The translations under genes were made by a program, and so were the position numbers. Positions 25,689-33,590 of a stretch of 41,487 nucleotides of DNA are shown piece after piece. Source of the DNA: JANXAZ01 sp037446605 (GTDB lineage Bacteria > Pseudomonadota > Alphaproteobacteria > Geminicoccales > Geminicoccaceae). The stretch lies in NCBI GenBank assembly GCA_037446605.1, contig JBBIIE010000014.1:1-41487 (forward strand), given 5' to 3'. The notes under the pieces are model-generated. The model did not search any database. It saw only the letters and a list, made by a program, of their open reading frames with translations, and was not told the origin of the DNA. Position 1 is the first letter of the stretch; the number at the start of each line of letters is the position of its first letter.

Positions 25689-26723
25689 TCAGCTGCGGGC
25701 GACGAAACGGCCGTCGCCGACCTCGGCGATGCGGACGGTGCGGCCCTCCGCGGCGGCGCGCTTGCCCGCCTCGAGCATCGCGATCGTCCAGATGTTGTCC
25801 TCGCCGCGGGTCTCGGCCGGGGCGCCCTGCTCGACCGCCGCCTGGAGTGCCATCAGGAGCGCGGTGGTGCCGCCCTGCGGGTAGGACTTCTCGTCGCCGG
25901 GTGGCACCTTGACATTGCGCACCGGGAGGAAGAAGCGGCTGCCACCCTCGCGCAGGAACACCCAGCGGCGATTGGTCCAGATCGCCCCGCGCTCGCCGTC
26001 GATGCGGACCGCGCAGCCGTAGCGCGGCGCGCTCATGGTGCCGAGATAGCTCACCTGCACCGTTCCGAAGTCGACCAGCGCTTGGCTGCACTCGAAGCCG
26101 CGGTAGTCGGACCAGGGCGCGCGCCAAGCCTTCACCGCGAGCGCCTGCGGCGCGCCGAACCACATGCGCAGCGAGTCGAAATGGTGGACGGCCACGGCCT
26201 GGAGCTGCGGATAGTCGACCGTGGCCAGCCACGGGCCCTCGCTCGCGGCGCGCATCGCCCGATGGTCGACGAAGGTGCAGTGGTCGACGCGGCCGATCCG
26301 GCCCTCCTCGAGCAGCTTCTTGACGGTCCGCTCGGCGGCCCAGAAGCGGTACTGCTCGGCCACGATCACCTGACGGCCGACCTCGGCCGCCTTGGCGAGC
26401 ACCGCGGCGGCCTCGGCGACCGAAGGCGTGAAGGGCTTCTCGATCAGGACGGTGAGCCCCTTCTCCAGGCAGCGCAGCGCCTGGGTCGCGTGCAGCGTGT
26501 CCGGGCTCACGATCAGCGCGGCATCCGCCTCGACCCGGGCGAGCGCCGTGTCCAGATCGGCGAGGACGGGGACGTCCGCGCCGAGCACGGCGCGCGCCTT
26601 CTCCTGGTTTCCGGCGTCCGGCTCGACCAGCCCCACGCACCGGGTGCCGGCGAACGCCTTGACGTAGTCGAGCCAGTGCCGGCCGCGGATTCCGGCGCCG
26701 ATCTGCAGGATTCGGACGGTCAA
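25689..26723 (-). CDS. Gfo/Idh/MocA family oxidoreductase
   Basis: A 344-residue NAD(P)-dependent sugar-type oxidoreductase. The Rossmann motif IGAGIRGRHW opens the protein; the family signature IEKPF is near residue 115; the substrate-domain motif VAVHHFDSLRMWFG carries the catalytic HxxD-type histidine. The C-terminal domain ends IWTIAMLEAGKRAAAEGRTVRI, as usual. The start is TTG, supported by GGAGGAG seven bases upstream; it overlaps the upstream gene's stop as TTGA (26720-26723). Its place inside a glycan operon suggests it oxidises or reduces a nucleotide-sugar or cyclitol. The exact substrate is not visible. Confidence 0.9.
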   Translation of the reverse strand: MTVRILQIGAGIRGRHWLDYVKAFAGTRCVGLVEPDAGNQEKARAVLGADVPVLADLDTALARVEADAALIVSPDTLHATQALRCLEKGLTVLIEKPFTPSVAEAAAVLAKAAEVGRQVIVAEQYRFWAAERTVKKLLEEGRIGRVDHCTFVDHRAMRAASEGPWLATVDYPQLQAVAVHHFDSLRMWFGAPQALAVKAWRAPWSDYRGFECSQALVDFGTVQVSYLGTMSAPRYGCAVRIDGERGAIWTNRRWVFLREGGSRFFLPVRNVKVPPGDEKSYPQGGTTALLMALQAAVEQGAPAETRGEDNIWTIAMLEAGKRAAAEGRTVRIAEVGDGRFVARS

Positions 26724-28279
26724 GAGGCCACTCCTCCATGGGCGGGCGGCAACGGCCAGGGGCGACCCTCGAGCCCGGCCGCAGGCTCGAGGCCGAGCGC
26801 CGCCAGCACCGTCGGCGCGACGTCGACGAGGCGCGCATCCCCGGGCAGCCCACCGGGCTCGATCCCCGGGCCGGCGAGCACGGCGAAGCCCGGCCCGGCA
26901 TGCGTGCCGGGGCGCGGATCGGGCGAGGCTCCCTCGACCCGGCCGATCGCCGGACTGGCGAGCGCGCCGATCCGCCGCTCGCGCGACCAGTGCACGACGA
27001 GGTCGGGGAGCCAGGGGCTGCGCGGGCCGGCGAGCTCGCGGTCGGCGCGCAGGATGCGGCGCACGGCCGGCTGCCCGCTCGCCGGGTCGACCAGGGCACC
27101 GAGCTCCGCCTCCAGCCGGTCGAGGAGCGCGCCGTACTCCGCGGGCGGCACGATCCCCTGCGGCTCGCGGCCGGCGAGGTTGACGCGGACGCAGCCCTCG
27201 AGGTCGGTCATCAGGCAGAAGGCGCGGGTGCGCTGCCAGTCGATCGCCGCGGTGTCGACCCGCTGGGCGAGCTTGTCGCGCAGGGTCCGCGGCAGGAGGT
27301 CGGCGATCCGCTTGCGGAGGTCCTTGGGCAGGAGGTCGCGGAGCGCCTTCACCGGATCGAAGCCGCCGGAGCCGCCGCCGCCGCCCGCGGGCTTCTCGCC
27401 ATCAGCCGTCGGAAGGTCGGCCGAGGCCAGGTGGCCGAGCCGCGCCAGCACCTCGGGCAGGAGGTGCCAGCCGGCACGGTTCGGGCCGATCGCATCGCCC
27501 GAGACCAAAAGGACGGTCGTCCCCTGGCCGGCAGCCTCGAGGATCGCGGCGATGCAGCGGTCGAGCGCCGCATGGACGCTGCGAAGGTGCGGCTGGTCGA
27601 CGGGTGCCGCGGTCTCGCCCTCCGCCGGCGGCAGCCAGCAATAATGCGCAGCCGGGTGCGTCTCGTCGAGGCAGGTGACGAACAGGTCGAACGGGCCCCG
27701 GCGCAGCAGCCAGGCGGTCGCCCGGGCGCGCGCCTCGAGCGCCTGGACGAGCCTGCGGGCGGTGTCGGCCGGGTCGAGCGGGCCGAAACCGAGCGCGTGC
27801 GCCTCGAGGCCGAGCGGATGCCGGCCGACCGCGGCCTCGAGCTCGCGCAGCAGGCCCTCCGGCCGTGCGGTCGGCGGGAGGTACTGCGCCCAGGTTCCCC
27901 ATTCGAGGACCATCTCGCCCGTGAAGTCCTCCTCGGGGTGGCTGTAGGGCGTGTCGAACACGGCGCAGCGCCGGCCGGCCGCGGCGGCGAGGGACCAGAA
28001 GGTGGGGGCGCCGTACAGGCCGGGCGCGAAGCGCCGCCAACCCTGCAGGCCCGGTGCCGGCTGGAAGGTGAAGTAGATGCCGTGCCGGGCGGGGCCGACG
28101 CCGGTGTAGAGCGAAGGCAGCGCCGCCACGTGCAGGAGCTCGGCCGGCGTCTCGAGATCGCCCGAGCGACCGCGGGCGAGGAGCCCCGCCAGCGTCGGCA
28201 TCACCCCCTCGGCGGCGAAGCGGCGGAGATACGTGCCGTCGCCGAGCTCGAGGGCGAGGACCAGGATGCGGCGGCTCAT
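26720..28279 (-). CDS. Alkaline phosphatase superfamily protein, copy 2, key residues changed
   Basis: A 519-residue relative of the gene at 24092-25675, sharing LLHVxAxPxxYTGxGPxRHGxY, the SGDxxGPN block, AGREPQGIV and LPDLVVHW. Compared with copy 1, the first metal-site Asp14 is Glu11 (ALELGD) and the candidate nucleophile Ser55 is Ala52 (LHVAALPS). The later motif reads LLVSGDAIGPNRAGWHL. A glycine-rich insert (PAGGGGGSGG) sits in the middle. If the alignment holds, catalysis is likely weakened or lost, so the protein could be a regulatory or structural partner of copy 1. The ATG at 28279 overlaps the stop of the upstream membrane gene (ATGA). No signal peptide is seen. Confidence 0.78.
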   Translation of the reverse strand: MSRRILVLALELGDGTYLRRFAAEGVMPTLAGLLARGRSGDLETPAELLHVAALPSLYTGVGPARHGIYFTFQPAPGLQGWRRFAPGLYGAPTFWSLAAAAGRRCAVFDTPYSHPEEDFTGEMVLEWGTWAQYLPPTARPEGLLRELEAAVGRHPLGLEAHALGFGPLDPADTARRLVQALEARARATAWLLRRGPFDLFVTCLDETHPAAHYCWLPPAEGETAAPVDQPHLRSVHAALDRCIAAILEAAGQGTTVLLVSGDAIGPNRAGWHLLPEVLARLGHLASADLPTADGEKPAGGGGGSGGFDPVKALRDLLPKDLRKRIADLLPRTLRDKLAQRVDTAAIDWQRTRAFCLMTDLEGCVRVNLAGREPQGIVPPAEYGALLDRLEAELGALVDPASGQPAVRRILRADRELAGPRSPWLPDLVVHWSRERRIGALASPAIGRVEGASPDPRPGTHAGPGFAVLAGPGIEPGGLPGDARLVDVAPTVLAALGLEPAAGLEGRPWPLPPAHGGVAS

Positions 28280-28707
28280 GTCCACCCCCGGACGAGGGCG
28301 ACCGAGCAGGTGAGCACCCCGAGCGCGGCCAGGATGTTGACCCAGTTGGCGACCGGCGCGGGACGGTGCCCCCAGATGCTCTGGTAGGCGATCATCCAGA
28401 CCACCAGGGCGAGCTTGACCGCGATCGCGCCGCCGTCCGGCCGGTCGAGGAAGCCGAAGCCGAGGAGGTCCGCGGGGCCGATCCCGCGCTGCCACAGGAG
28501 ATGGAGCCCGGTCGGGACGAGCACGGCCAGAGCCGGCCAGCCGAGCCCGCCCAAATAGACCATGCGCTCGCGCAGCAGCTCCGCCGTGGCGGGCGGCTCG
28601 ACCCGCTTGAGCGCCGGCCCGGCGATGATCGACCAGACCAGCATGTGACCGATCCACAGCCCGACGGCCAGCAGGTGCAGGGCGACGACGATCTGGTGCC
28701 CGTTCAT
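28276..28707 (-). CDS. Small integral membrane protein, CopD-like
   Basis: A 143-residue hydrophobic protein with about four membrane helices. It starts QIVVALHLLAVGLWIGHMLVWS, a His-containing first helix resembling CopD/copper-resistance D domain proteins, whose His residues may bind metal or heme. Other helices are near residues 50-70, 92-112 and 118-138. It follows a similar-sized membrane gene after 7 bases, with TGAGG of the upstream stop acting as ribosome site, and overlaps the next gene by 4 bases. The glycan-operon setting is unusual for a copper protein. I give CopD likeness as moderate; function is unknown. Confidence 0.7.
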   Translation of the reverse strand: MNGHQIVVALHLLAVGLWIGHMLVWSIIAGPALKRVEPPATAELLRERMVYLGGLGWPALAVLVPTGLHLLWQRGIGPADLLGFGFLDRPDGGAIAVKLALVVWMIAYQSIWGHRPAPVANWVNILAALGVLTCSVALVRGWT

Positions 28708-28714
28708 GCGCGCC

Positions 28715-29143
28715 TCAGCGGACCAGCGGCACGGACAGGACGAGCACGAGCAGCACGAGGGGCAGGCCGAGCCAGGCGGGCAGCGGCCGTGGGCGCCGAG
28801 CGAGCGTCAGATGCACGCCGATCACGCCCGCCAGCGCCAGGAGCTTCAGCCAGAAGGCGAGCCCGAGCTCGCGCTGGCCGCCGAGCGCGCCGACCAGGAG
28901 CCCGGTCAGCACCGCGGCGGCGAGGAGGAGCCAGCCGAGCGTCGGCAGGGGCAGCCGCAGGCGCCAGGGAACGACGACGTGCGGCCAGCGCGCGGCGGCC
29001 ACCGTCGCCAGATGCGCCTCGGCATCGGCCGCGGGCAGGGTACGGCGCAGGGCCAGGGCCATGATCGCCCAGAACAGGGCGTAGCCGGTGACCAGGACCG
29101 CCAGGATCAGGTGAGCGAGCGCGGCAAGCTGGTAGGCGCCCAA
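28715..29143 (-). CDS. Small integral membrane protein, four helices, relative of the adjacent gene
   Basis: A 142-residue hydrophobic protein. It begins AYQLAALAHLILAVLVTGYALFWAIMALALRR, similar in layout to the next gene (His in helix 1, Trp near its end). Further helices are near 67-85, 95-110 and 122-140; the C-terminus is LVLLVLVLSVPLVR. The start is TTG, supported by GCGGAG seven bases upstream within the tail of the glycosyltransferase gene, whose TAG is only 3 bases before it. The pair may form a heteromeric membrane complex; this is inference. No family with known function is recognised with confidence. Confidence 0.65.
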   Translation of the reverse strand: MGAYQLAALAHLILAVLVTGYALFWAIMALALRRTLPAADAEAHLATVAAARWPHVVVPWRLRLPLPTLGWLLLAAAVLTGLLVGALGGQRELGLAFWLKLLALAGVIGVHLTLARRPRPLPAWLGLPLVLLVLVLSVPLVR

Positions 29144-29146
29144 GTG

Positions 29147-30406
29147 CTAGCTCCGCAGACTGGCGAGCGCGCGCTCGCAGGCGGCCAGATAGCCCCGCGC
29201 CGTGTCGTCCCAAGAGGGCTGCGGGTGACGGAGCGCCGAGGCGCCCATCCGGGCGAGGCGCTCGCGCGGCGGCGGGTCGGCCAGGAAGGCCCGCCAGGTG
29301 GCGGCGTCGGCGTCGAGCAGGAAGCCGAGTTCGCCGCCGCGTAGCAGCTCGCGCATCCGCTCGCTCGGCGAGCCGGCGACCGGCCGCCCCACGGAGAGAT
29401 ATTCCGGTACCTTCATGGTCGCGTAGCCCAGGGATCCGGTGGCGAAGGCGCGCGGCTCGTAAGGTGCGAGGCAGAGATCGGCGGCGGCGATCCAGGTCGG
29501 CACGGAGGCGTGCGGCACCCGACCGTGCAGGATCACCGTGCCGCCGCTCCTGGAGGCCTGGTCGGCGTAGCGCTCCCGCCTCGACCCGTCGCCCAGGATG
29601 TGCAGCTCGAGGCCGGGCACGCGCGCGGCGATCACCGCCTCGATGATCCCGTCGAGCGTGTGCGTCTCGTCCAGCACACCCACGTAGAGGAGGACGTAAC
29701 GGTCGGGGAGGAGGCCCAGGGAAGCCCGCGCGCGGGCCTGCTCGAGCGGTCGGAACAGCTCCGTGTCGACCCCGAGCGGCACCACCTCGACGCGCTCGGC
29801 GGGCACGCCCCAGACCGCCACGATCGAGGCCTTGAGCTGGGGGGTCTCGGCCAGGATGACCGGGACCCGACGCAGCGCCGGGCCGGCCAGTCGCCGGCCG
29901 ACCTCGACCCGCATCCGCTTCGCCAGGCCGGCCTCGCGATGGCGGGCCGGGCTCGGCACCACGTTCTCGACCGGCACCCCGGGGACACCCAGCCCCAGGC
30001 CGTAGGCCGAAAGGTGGCCGGACAGGAGCCAGCTCTTCTCGAGGATCACGTCGAACCGACCGACCGCCTCGCGCACGAACCGGCGCAGGCGGGCCATGTA
30101 GCGGGCGAACTCGACGATACCCATGCCGGACATGGCGCCGTCGTCGACCGCCGTCCGCGGACGGCGCTCGGGCTCGAGCTCGACGACCTCGACACCCTCG
30201 GGATCGGCCCGCTCGAGGCGGTAGCGGAAGGCCAGCGTGACCTCGGCATGGGCGCGGAGCGCCTTGGCGAGCGAGAGGACGTTCCGTGACGGACCGACGG
30301 TCGACAGGAGCCCGTGTCCGGGCACGAGGTAGCAGATGCGCAGCCGCCGACGGGCCGTGGCCGGCGCGGCGGATGGCCGCACGGCAGCGGGAGCGGCGAG
30401 CGCCAC
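29147..30406 (-). CDS. Glycosyltransferase family 4 (GT-B fold)
   Basis: A 419-residue retaining-type glycosyltransferase. The N-terminal domain starts RRRLRICYLVPGHGLLSTVGPSRNVLSLAKAL, the glycine-rich acceptor-side loop of GT-B enzymes. The linker motif VEVVPLGVDTELFRP opens the donor domain, followed by VLLYVGVLDETHTLDGIIEA, ELHILGDGSRRERY, VPHASVPTWIAAADLCLAPYE and MKVPEYLSVGRPV, where the acidic/Ser positions of the family's EX7E region sit. The GTG start at 30406 is 9 bases after the upstream gene's stop, with only a weak ribosome site, so the real start may be slightly downstream. It likely adds a sugar to the glycan exported by the flippase; donor unknown. Confidence 0.9.
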   Translation of the reverse strand: MALAAPAAVRPSAAPATARRRLRICYLVPGHGLLSTVGPSRNVLSLAKALRAHAEVTLAFRYRLERADPEGVEVVELEPERRPRTAVDDGAMSGMGIVEFARYMARLRRFVREAVGRFDVILEKSWLLSGHLSAYGLGLGVPGVPVENVVPSPARHREAGLAKRMRVEVGRRLAGPALRRVPVILAETPQLKASIVAVWGVPAERVEVVPLGVDTELFRPLEQARARASLGLLPDRYVLLYVGVLDETHTLDGIIEAVIAARVPGLELHILGDGSRRERYADQASRSGGTVILHGRVPHASVPTWIAAADLCLAPYEPRAFATGSLGYATMKVPEYLSVGRPVAGSPSERMRELLRGGELGFLLDADAATWRAFLADPPPRERLARMGASALRHPQPSWDDTARGYLAACERALASLRS

Positions 30407-30415
30407 GCGACCGGC

Positions 30416-31477
30416 TCAGAGCAGCCCGGCCGCCACGCGCCAGTAGGCGATGGCGAAACCGTCGAAGAGCTGGCGGGCGAAGCGCTCGGCACCGGTGGTC
30501 GAGATCTCGGCGCGGAACGGTACCGCACCGCCGCGCAGCAGCTCGCGGTCGCCCACCCGCCGGCGCGCCTGGATCCGGCGCCGCTCGGACATGACCTCGC
30601 CACGGTGGGCGACGAGCCAGCGGAGCGCCGCCCACCATTCGGGCAGCCACCCCTTCTTGGCGGCGATGGCGAGCTGACCGAGCTCGAACACCAAGAACGC
30701 CGGCGCCAGGACCAACAAGGAGCGGGTGGTATAGTTCTTGAGGATCAGCAGCCAACGGTTTCGGATGACCAGATAAGCGCGGCGCTTGGTGTAGCCGACG
30801 GCCCGGACGGACAGGCCCTCGCTGCCGTCGCCGTGCAGGCACAGCGCATCCGGCACCGACAGGATTTCGGCACCCAGGAGGCGCAGCCGCAGCCCGAAAT
30901 CGTGGTCCTCCACGTAGATGAAGAAGCTCGCGTCGAAGCGCTCGCCGTCCAGTCGCGAGCGGGCCACCATGAAGGCCGCGCTCACCACACCGTCGACGGT
31001 GCGCAGTTCCGCGCCGGCCTCTTCCCGCGGCATGTCCTGGTGATGCAGGATCATCAGGCCCAGATAGTGGTTGTCGGCGCCGTCGTACTGCACGATGGCC
31101 GGATTGTGCGCGTAGAGGATGCGGGGCGCCGCCACCGCAGCCTTGGGATGCGCGGCGAGTGCCGCCGCGAGGCGGGCGGCGCAGCCGGGCTCCGGCACGA
31201 CGTCGTTGTCGATGAACAGCACGAGCTCGGTGCGGGCGGCCAGAAGGCCGGCGTTGCGGGCAGCCCCGGGGCCGTCGTTGCTGTCGAGCCGGACGATCCG
31301 GACCGAGGGGAAGGCGGTCTCGACGAAGGCGACGCTGCCGTCGGTCGAGGCATTGTCGACGAGGAGGATCTCGGCGAACTCGCTGGCGAGGCCGAGCACG
31401 CCCGGCACGGTGCGCTCGAGGTGGCGCAGGCCGTTGAAGTTGATGATGCACAGCGTCGGTAGCACGGGTCCGGCCAA
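30416..31477 (-). CDS. Glycosyltransferase family 2 (GT-A fold, rhamnosyltransferase-like)
   Basis: A 353-residue GT2 enzyme. The nucleotide-binding N-terminus reads LCIINFNGLRHLERTVPGVL, then EILLVDNASTDGS and DGPGAARNAGL. The DxD-like metal motif is FIDNDVVPEP. A later VEDHDFGLRLRLLG block is the usual catalytic-base ED region. A hydrophobic segment (LLVLAPAFLVFELGQLAI) follows, so it is probably membrane-associated. It is the first gene of the nine-gene minus-strand operon. The start is uncertain: a TTG at 31477 or a GTG at 31465, neither with a strong ribosome site. Sugar donor and acceptor cannot be read. Confidence 0.9.
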   Translation of the reverse strand: MAGPVLPTLCIINFNGLRHLERTVPGVLGLASEFAEILLVDNASTDGSVAFVETAFPSVRIVRLDSNDGPGAARNAGLLAARTELVLFIDNDVVPEPGCAARLAAALAAHPKAAVAAPRILYAHNPAIVQYDGADNHYLGLMILHHQDMPREEAGAELRTVDGVVSAAFMVARSRLDGERFDASFFIYVEDHDFGLRLRLLGAEILSVPDALCLHGDGSEGLSVRAVGYTKRRAYLVIRNRWLLILKNYTTRSLLVLAPAFLVFELGQLAIAAKKGWLPEWWAALRWLVAHRGEVMSERRRIQARRRVGDRELLRGGAVPFRAEISTTGAERFARQLFDGFAIAYWRVAAGLL

Positions 31478-31547
31478 GGCTGGTGCTGCCCCTGCGTGGG
31501 GCCACGGAGGATCGCGGCGCGCCGCCGCCGTGCGCCACCTCGGGCTT

Positions 31548-31575
31548 CATACATCCAAGCCGGCCTCGACGCCAA
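31548..31575 (-). promoter_or_regulatory. Possible sigma70-type promoter for the glycan operon
   Basis: On the minus strand, TTGGCG (31575-31570) is followed after 16 bases by TGTATG (31553-31548), about 70 bases upstream of the GT2 start. This is the only AT-containing patch in the 222-base gap between the divergent GT2 and CBS genes. The match is weak; offered as a candidate only. Confidence 0.25.
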
Positions 31576-31699
31576 GTCGCCGACATCCCCGGGTATCCAG
31601 GCCCGGGCGACGCGGGTGCGCGCGTCGGGCGATCCGGCGCATGGTGCGGCGTGGGCGGTCTCGTCTAGTGTCGCCACCGGTCGTCGGCCGGAGGCGCCC

Positions 31700-33163
31700 A
31701 TGCCGCACTCACAGACCGCCGTGTTCCGTCACGTGGTTCGCGATCACATGGCGGATGCCCCGGTGGTGGTGTCGCTCGGCGACACCGCCGCGGAGGCGGT
31801 CGGGCGCATGGCCTCGAGCGGGGCGTCGGCGGCCGTCGTCGTCGATCCCGACGGCACGATCCGCGGCATCCTCACCGAACAGGACGTGGTCAGGCGGATC
31901 GCCTGCCGGCGGATCGGCGACCAGCCGATCGACGGCCTCATGACCCGGCCCGTCCTGACGGTCCGCGCCGACGACCAGCTCTACCAGGCGATCGGCTTCA
32001 TGCGGCGCAAGCGCCTGCGCCACATGCCCGTGGTCGACGCCGCCGGCCGTCTCGTCGGCATGCTCTACCTGCACGACGCGCTGGCCGTGGCGACCGGGCA
32101 CCTGGCCGAGCAGATCGACCGGCTGACCCACGAGGACAGCATGTCCGGTCTCGCGCAGGTGAAGGCTGCCCAGGTGCAGCTCGCCCGCGCCCTCCTCGCC
32201 GACGAAGTCCCTGCGCCGGAGATCCAGGCGCTCGTGTCCGACATCAACAACGACATCTACCGCCGCGTCCTGCGGCTGGTCGTGGCCGGGCTCCAGGCCG
32301 AGGGCTGGGGCGAACCGCCGGTGCCCTTCGCGGCGATCGTCATGGGCTCCGGCGGGCGAGGTGAGAGCTACCTGTTCCCCGACCAGGACAACGGCTTCGT
32401 GCTGGCCGACTACCCGGACGAGGCACACGCCTCGATCGACCCCTGGTTCATCGAGTGCGCCGAGCGGATGACGCGCGAGCTGGACGCGCTGGGCTTCCCG
32501 CTCTGCAAGGGCGGGGTGATGGCGACCAATCCACTCTGGCGCAAGACGCTCTCCCAGTGGAAGGCGCAGATCCAGGGCTGGATGCGCAAGAAGCACGAGG
32601 CGATGCTCCTCTTCTGCGACATCTTCTTCGACTTCCAGCCGGTCTGGGGCGAGGCCGACCTCGCCCGCGAGCTGCGCGGCTTCGTGACCGATCTGGCGCC
32701 GCGCCAGCCCATGTTCCTGCGCGAGATGTTCGGGATCCAGGCCGACCACCGCGCCGCGGTCGGGCTCTTCAACCGCTTCATCACCGAGCGCCAGGATCCT
32801 GCCCACAAGGGCCAGATCAACCTCAAGCTCATGGGTACGCTGCCGCTCGCCGAGGGCGTGCGGCTCCTGGCGCTGCGCCACGGCATCGCCGCCACCGGCA
32901 CCCTCGCCCGGTTGGAGGGGCTGCTGGCGGCCGGCAAGACGACGAGCCACGAGGCCGACCATCTGCGCGCCGCCTTCACCTGCGTGACGGGGCTGCAGCT
33001 CCGTCAGCAGCTGCTCGACTACGAGGCCGGCCGGCCGGTCGGCAACTTCGTCGACCCGCGCAGCCTGAGCGAGCGCGAGCGCGAGCTCCTGCGGGATGGT
33101 CTCAGGGCGATCAACGACTTCCGCACGCGGCTCAAGGGCGAGCTCACGGGTGAGCTGATCTGA
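31700..33163 (+). CDS. CBS-domain DUF294 nucleotidyltransferase
   Basis: A 487-residue protein. Two CBS repeats occupy about 10-125 (GILTEQDVVRRI, then HMPVVDAAGRLVGMLY) and should bind adenosyl ligands. The DUF294 nucleotidyltransferase domain follows, with GSGGRGESYLFPDQDNGFV, the GS...D-x-D pattern of pol-beta-type transferases (GlnD-like). The C-terminal substrate-binding domain (DUF294_C) includes IQADHRAAVGLFNRF and INLKLMGTLPLAEGVRLLAL. Many relatives carry an N-terminal cyclic-nucleotide domain; this one starts directly with CBS. The ATG follows GGAGG. In related genomes such proteins accompany PAS/exonuclease sensors like the gene at 40048, here about 7 kb away. The target is unknown. 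Confidence 0.9.
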   Translation: MPHSQTAVFRHVVRDHMADAPVVVSLGDTAAEAVGRMASSGASAAVVVDPDGTIRGILTEQDVVRRIACRRIGDQPIDGLMTRPVLTVRADDQLYQAIGFMRRKRLRHMPVVDAAGRLVGMLYLHDALAVATGHLAEQIDRLTHEDSMSGLAQVKAAQVQLARALLADEVPAPEIQALVSDINNDIYRRVLRLVVAGLQAEGWGEPPVPFAAIVMGSGGRGESYLFPDQDNGFVLADYPDEAHASIDPWFIECAERMTRELDALGFPLCKGGVMATNPLWRKTLSQWKAQIQGWMRKKHEAMLLFCDIFFDFQPVWGEADLARELRGFVTDLAPRQPMFLREMFGIQADHRAAVGLFNRFITERQDPAHKGQINLKLMGTLPLAEGVRLLALRHGIAATGTLARLEGLLAAGKTTSHEADHLRAAFTCVTGLQLRQQLLDYEAGRPVGNFVDPRSLSERERELLRDGLRAINDFRTRLKGELTGELI

Positions 33164-33190
33164 GCCGCGTGCGGGTGCGGTCGGGGCCCC

Positions 33191-33421
33191 TCAGCGCGCG
33201 TGGCGGCCGACGCCGCGGGCGACCTCGAGGATGTCGGCACGGCTGATGCCGATGTCGTTGAGCTCTGCGTCGCTCAGCTGGTCGAGCTCGGCGACGGTAC
33301 GGGCGATCCGCCGACGCTCGTCCCACCAGGCGACGAGCCGCGCGATCAGTCCGGTGAGCGCGCCCGACCGCTCGGCGCGCGGCCGCGTGGCGGCGCCGCC
33401 CGCCAGGCTGGTGATGATCAT
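33191..33421 (-). CDS. DUF1127 domain protein
   Basis: A 76-residue basic protein. The C-terminal half is the DUF1127 motif: a Trp/Arg-rich helix (WWDERRRIARTVAELDQL) followed by SDAELNDIGISRADI and a basic tail. In alphaproteobacteria such small proteins affect RNA turnover, phosphate or carbon metabolism and stress responses; the role of this one is not known. The ATG has GAGGAG seven bases upstream. It is convergent with the CBS-DUF294 gene (27-base gap). Its upstream region has a CTGC-N3-GCAG palindrome and other inverted repeats, suggesting specific regulation. Confidence 0.88.
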   Translation of the reverse strand: MIITSLAGGAATRPRAERSGALTGLIARLVAWWDERRRIARTVAELDQLSDAELNDIGISRADILEVARGVGRHAR

Positions 33422-33532
33422 GATGGGTCTCCTCGGTCCGATCCGATTGTTGCGCGTTGGACACGGCGCCATCCGCCGCGTGTCCCACGCGACACGCCAT
33501 ATGGGGAGCCACCCGGTCATCGCGAGGCCTCT

Positions 33533-33547
33533 TGCTGCAAAGCAGCA
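33533..33547. promoter_or_regulatory. PhaR-like operator palindrome
   Basis: TGCTGC-AAA-GCAGCA is a perfect 6-3-6 palindrome and contains CTGC-N3-GCAG, the consensus known for PhaR, the repressor of phasin and polyhydroxybutyrate genes in Paracoccus. It lies 112-126 bases upstream of the DUF1127 start. Regulation by PhaR is inferred from the motif only. Confidence 0.4.
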
Positions 33548-33549
33548 TT

Positions 33550-33564
33550 GTCCGCACCGCGGAC
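33550..33564. repeat. Inverted repeat GTCCGC-ACC-GCGGAC
   Basis: A perfect 6-3-6 inverted repeat that starts two bases after the PhaR-like palindrome. It could be an operator half of a composite site or a hairpin in a transcript. Its function is unknown. Confidence 0.4.
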
Positions 33565-33590
33565 CTCCTCGCTCCGAGGTCAAGACTTTT
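33562..33590 (+). terminator. Possible rho-independent terminator (hairpin plus T-run)
   Basis: GACCTC (33562-33567) pairs with GAGGTC (33576-33581) across an 8-base loop, followed after a few bases by a run of five T at 33586-33590. On the plus strand no coding gene ends here, so it may end an unannotated small RNA or leader. The stem is short and overlaps the preceding repeat, so confidence is low. Confidence 0.25.

Noticed and set aside
27370..27400. Glycine-rich coding stretch in the second AP-like gene as a tandem repeat element
   Set aside because: It is a short in-frame glycine linker, explained by protein composition.
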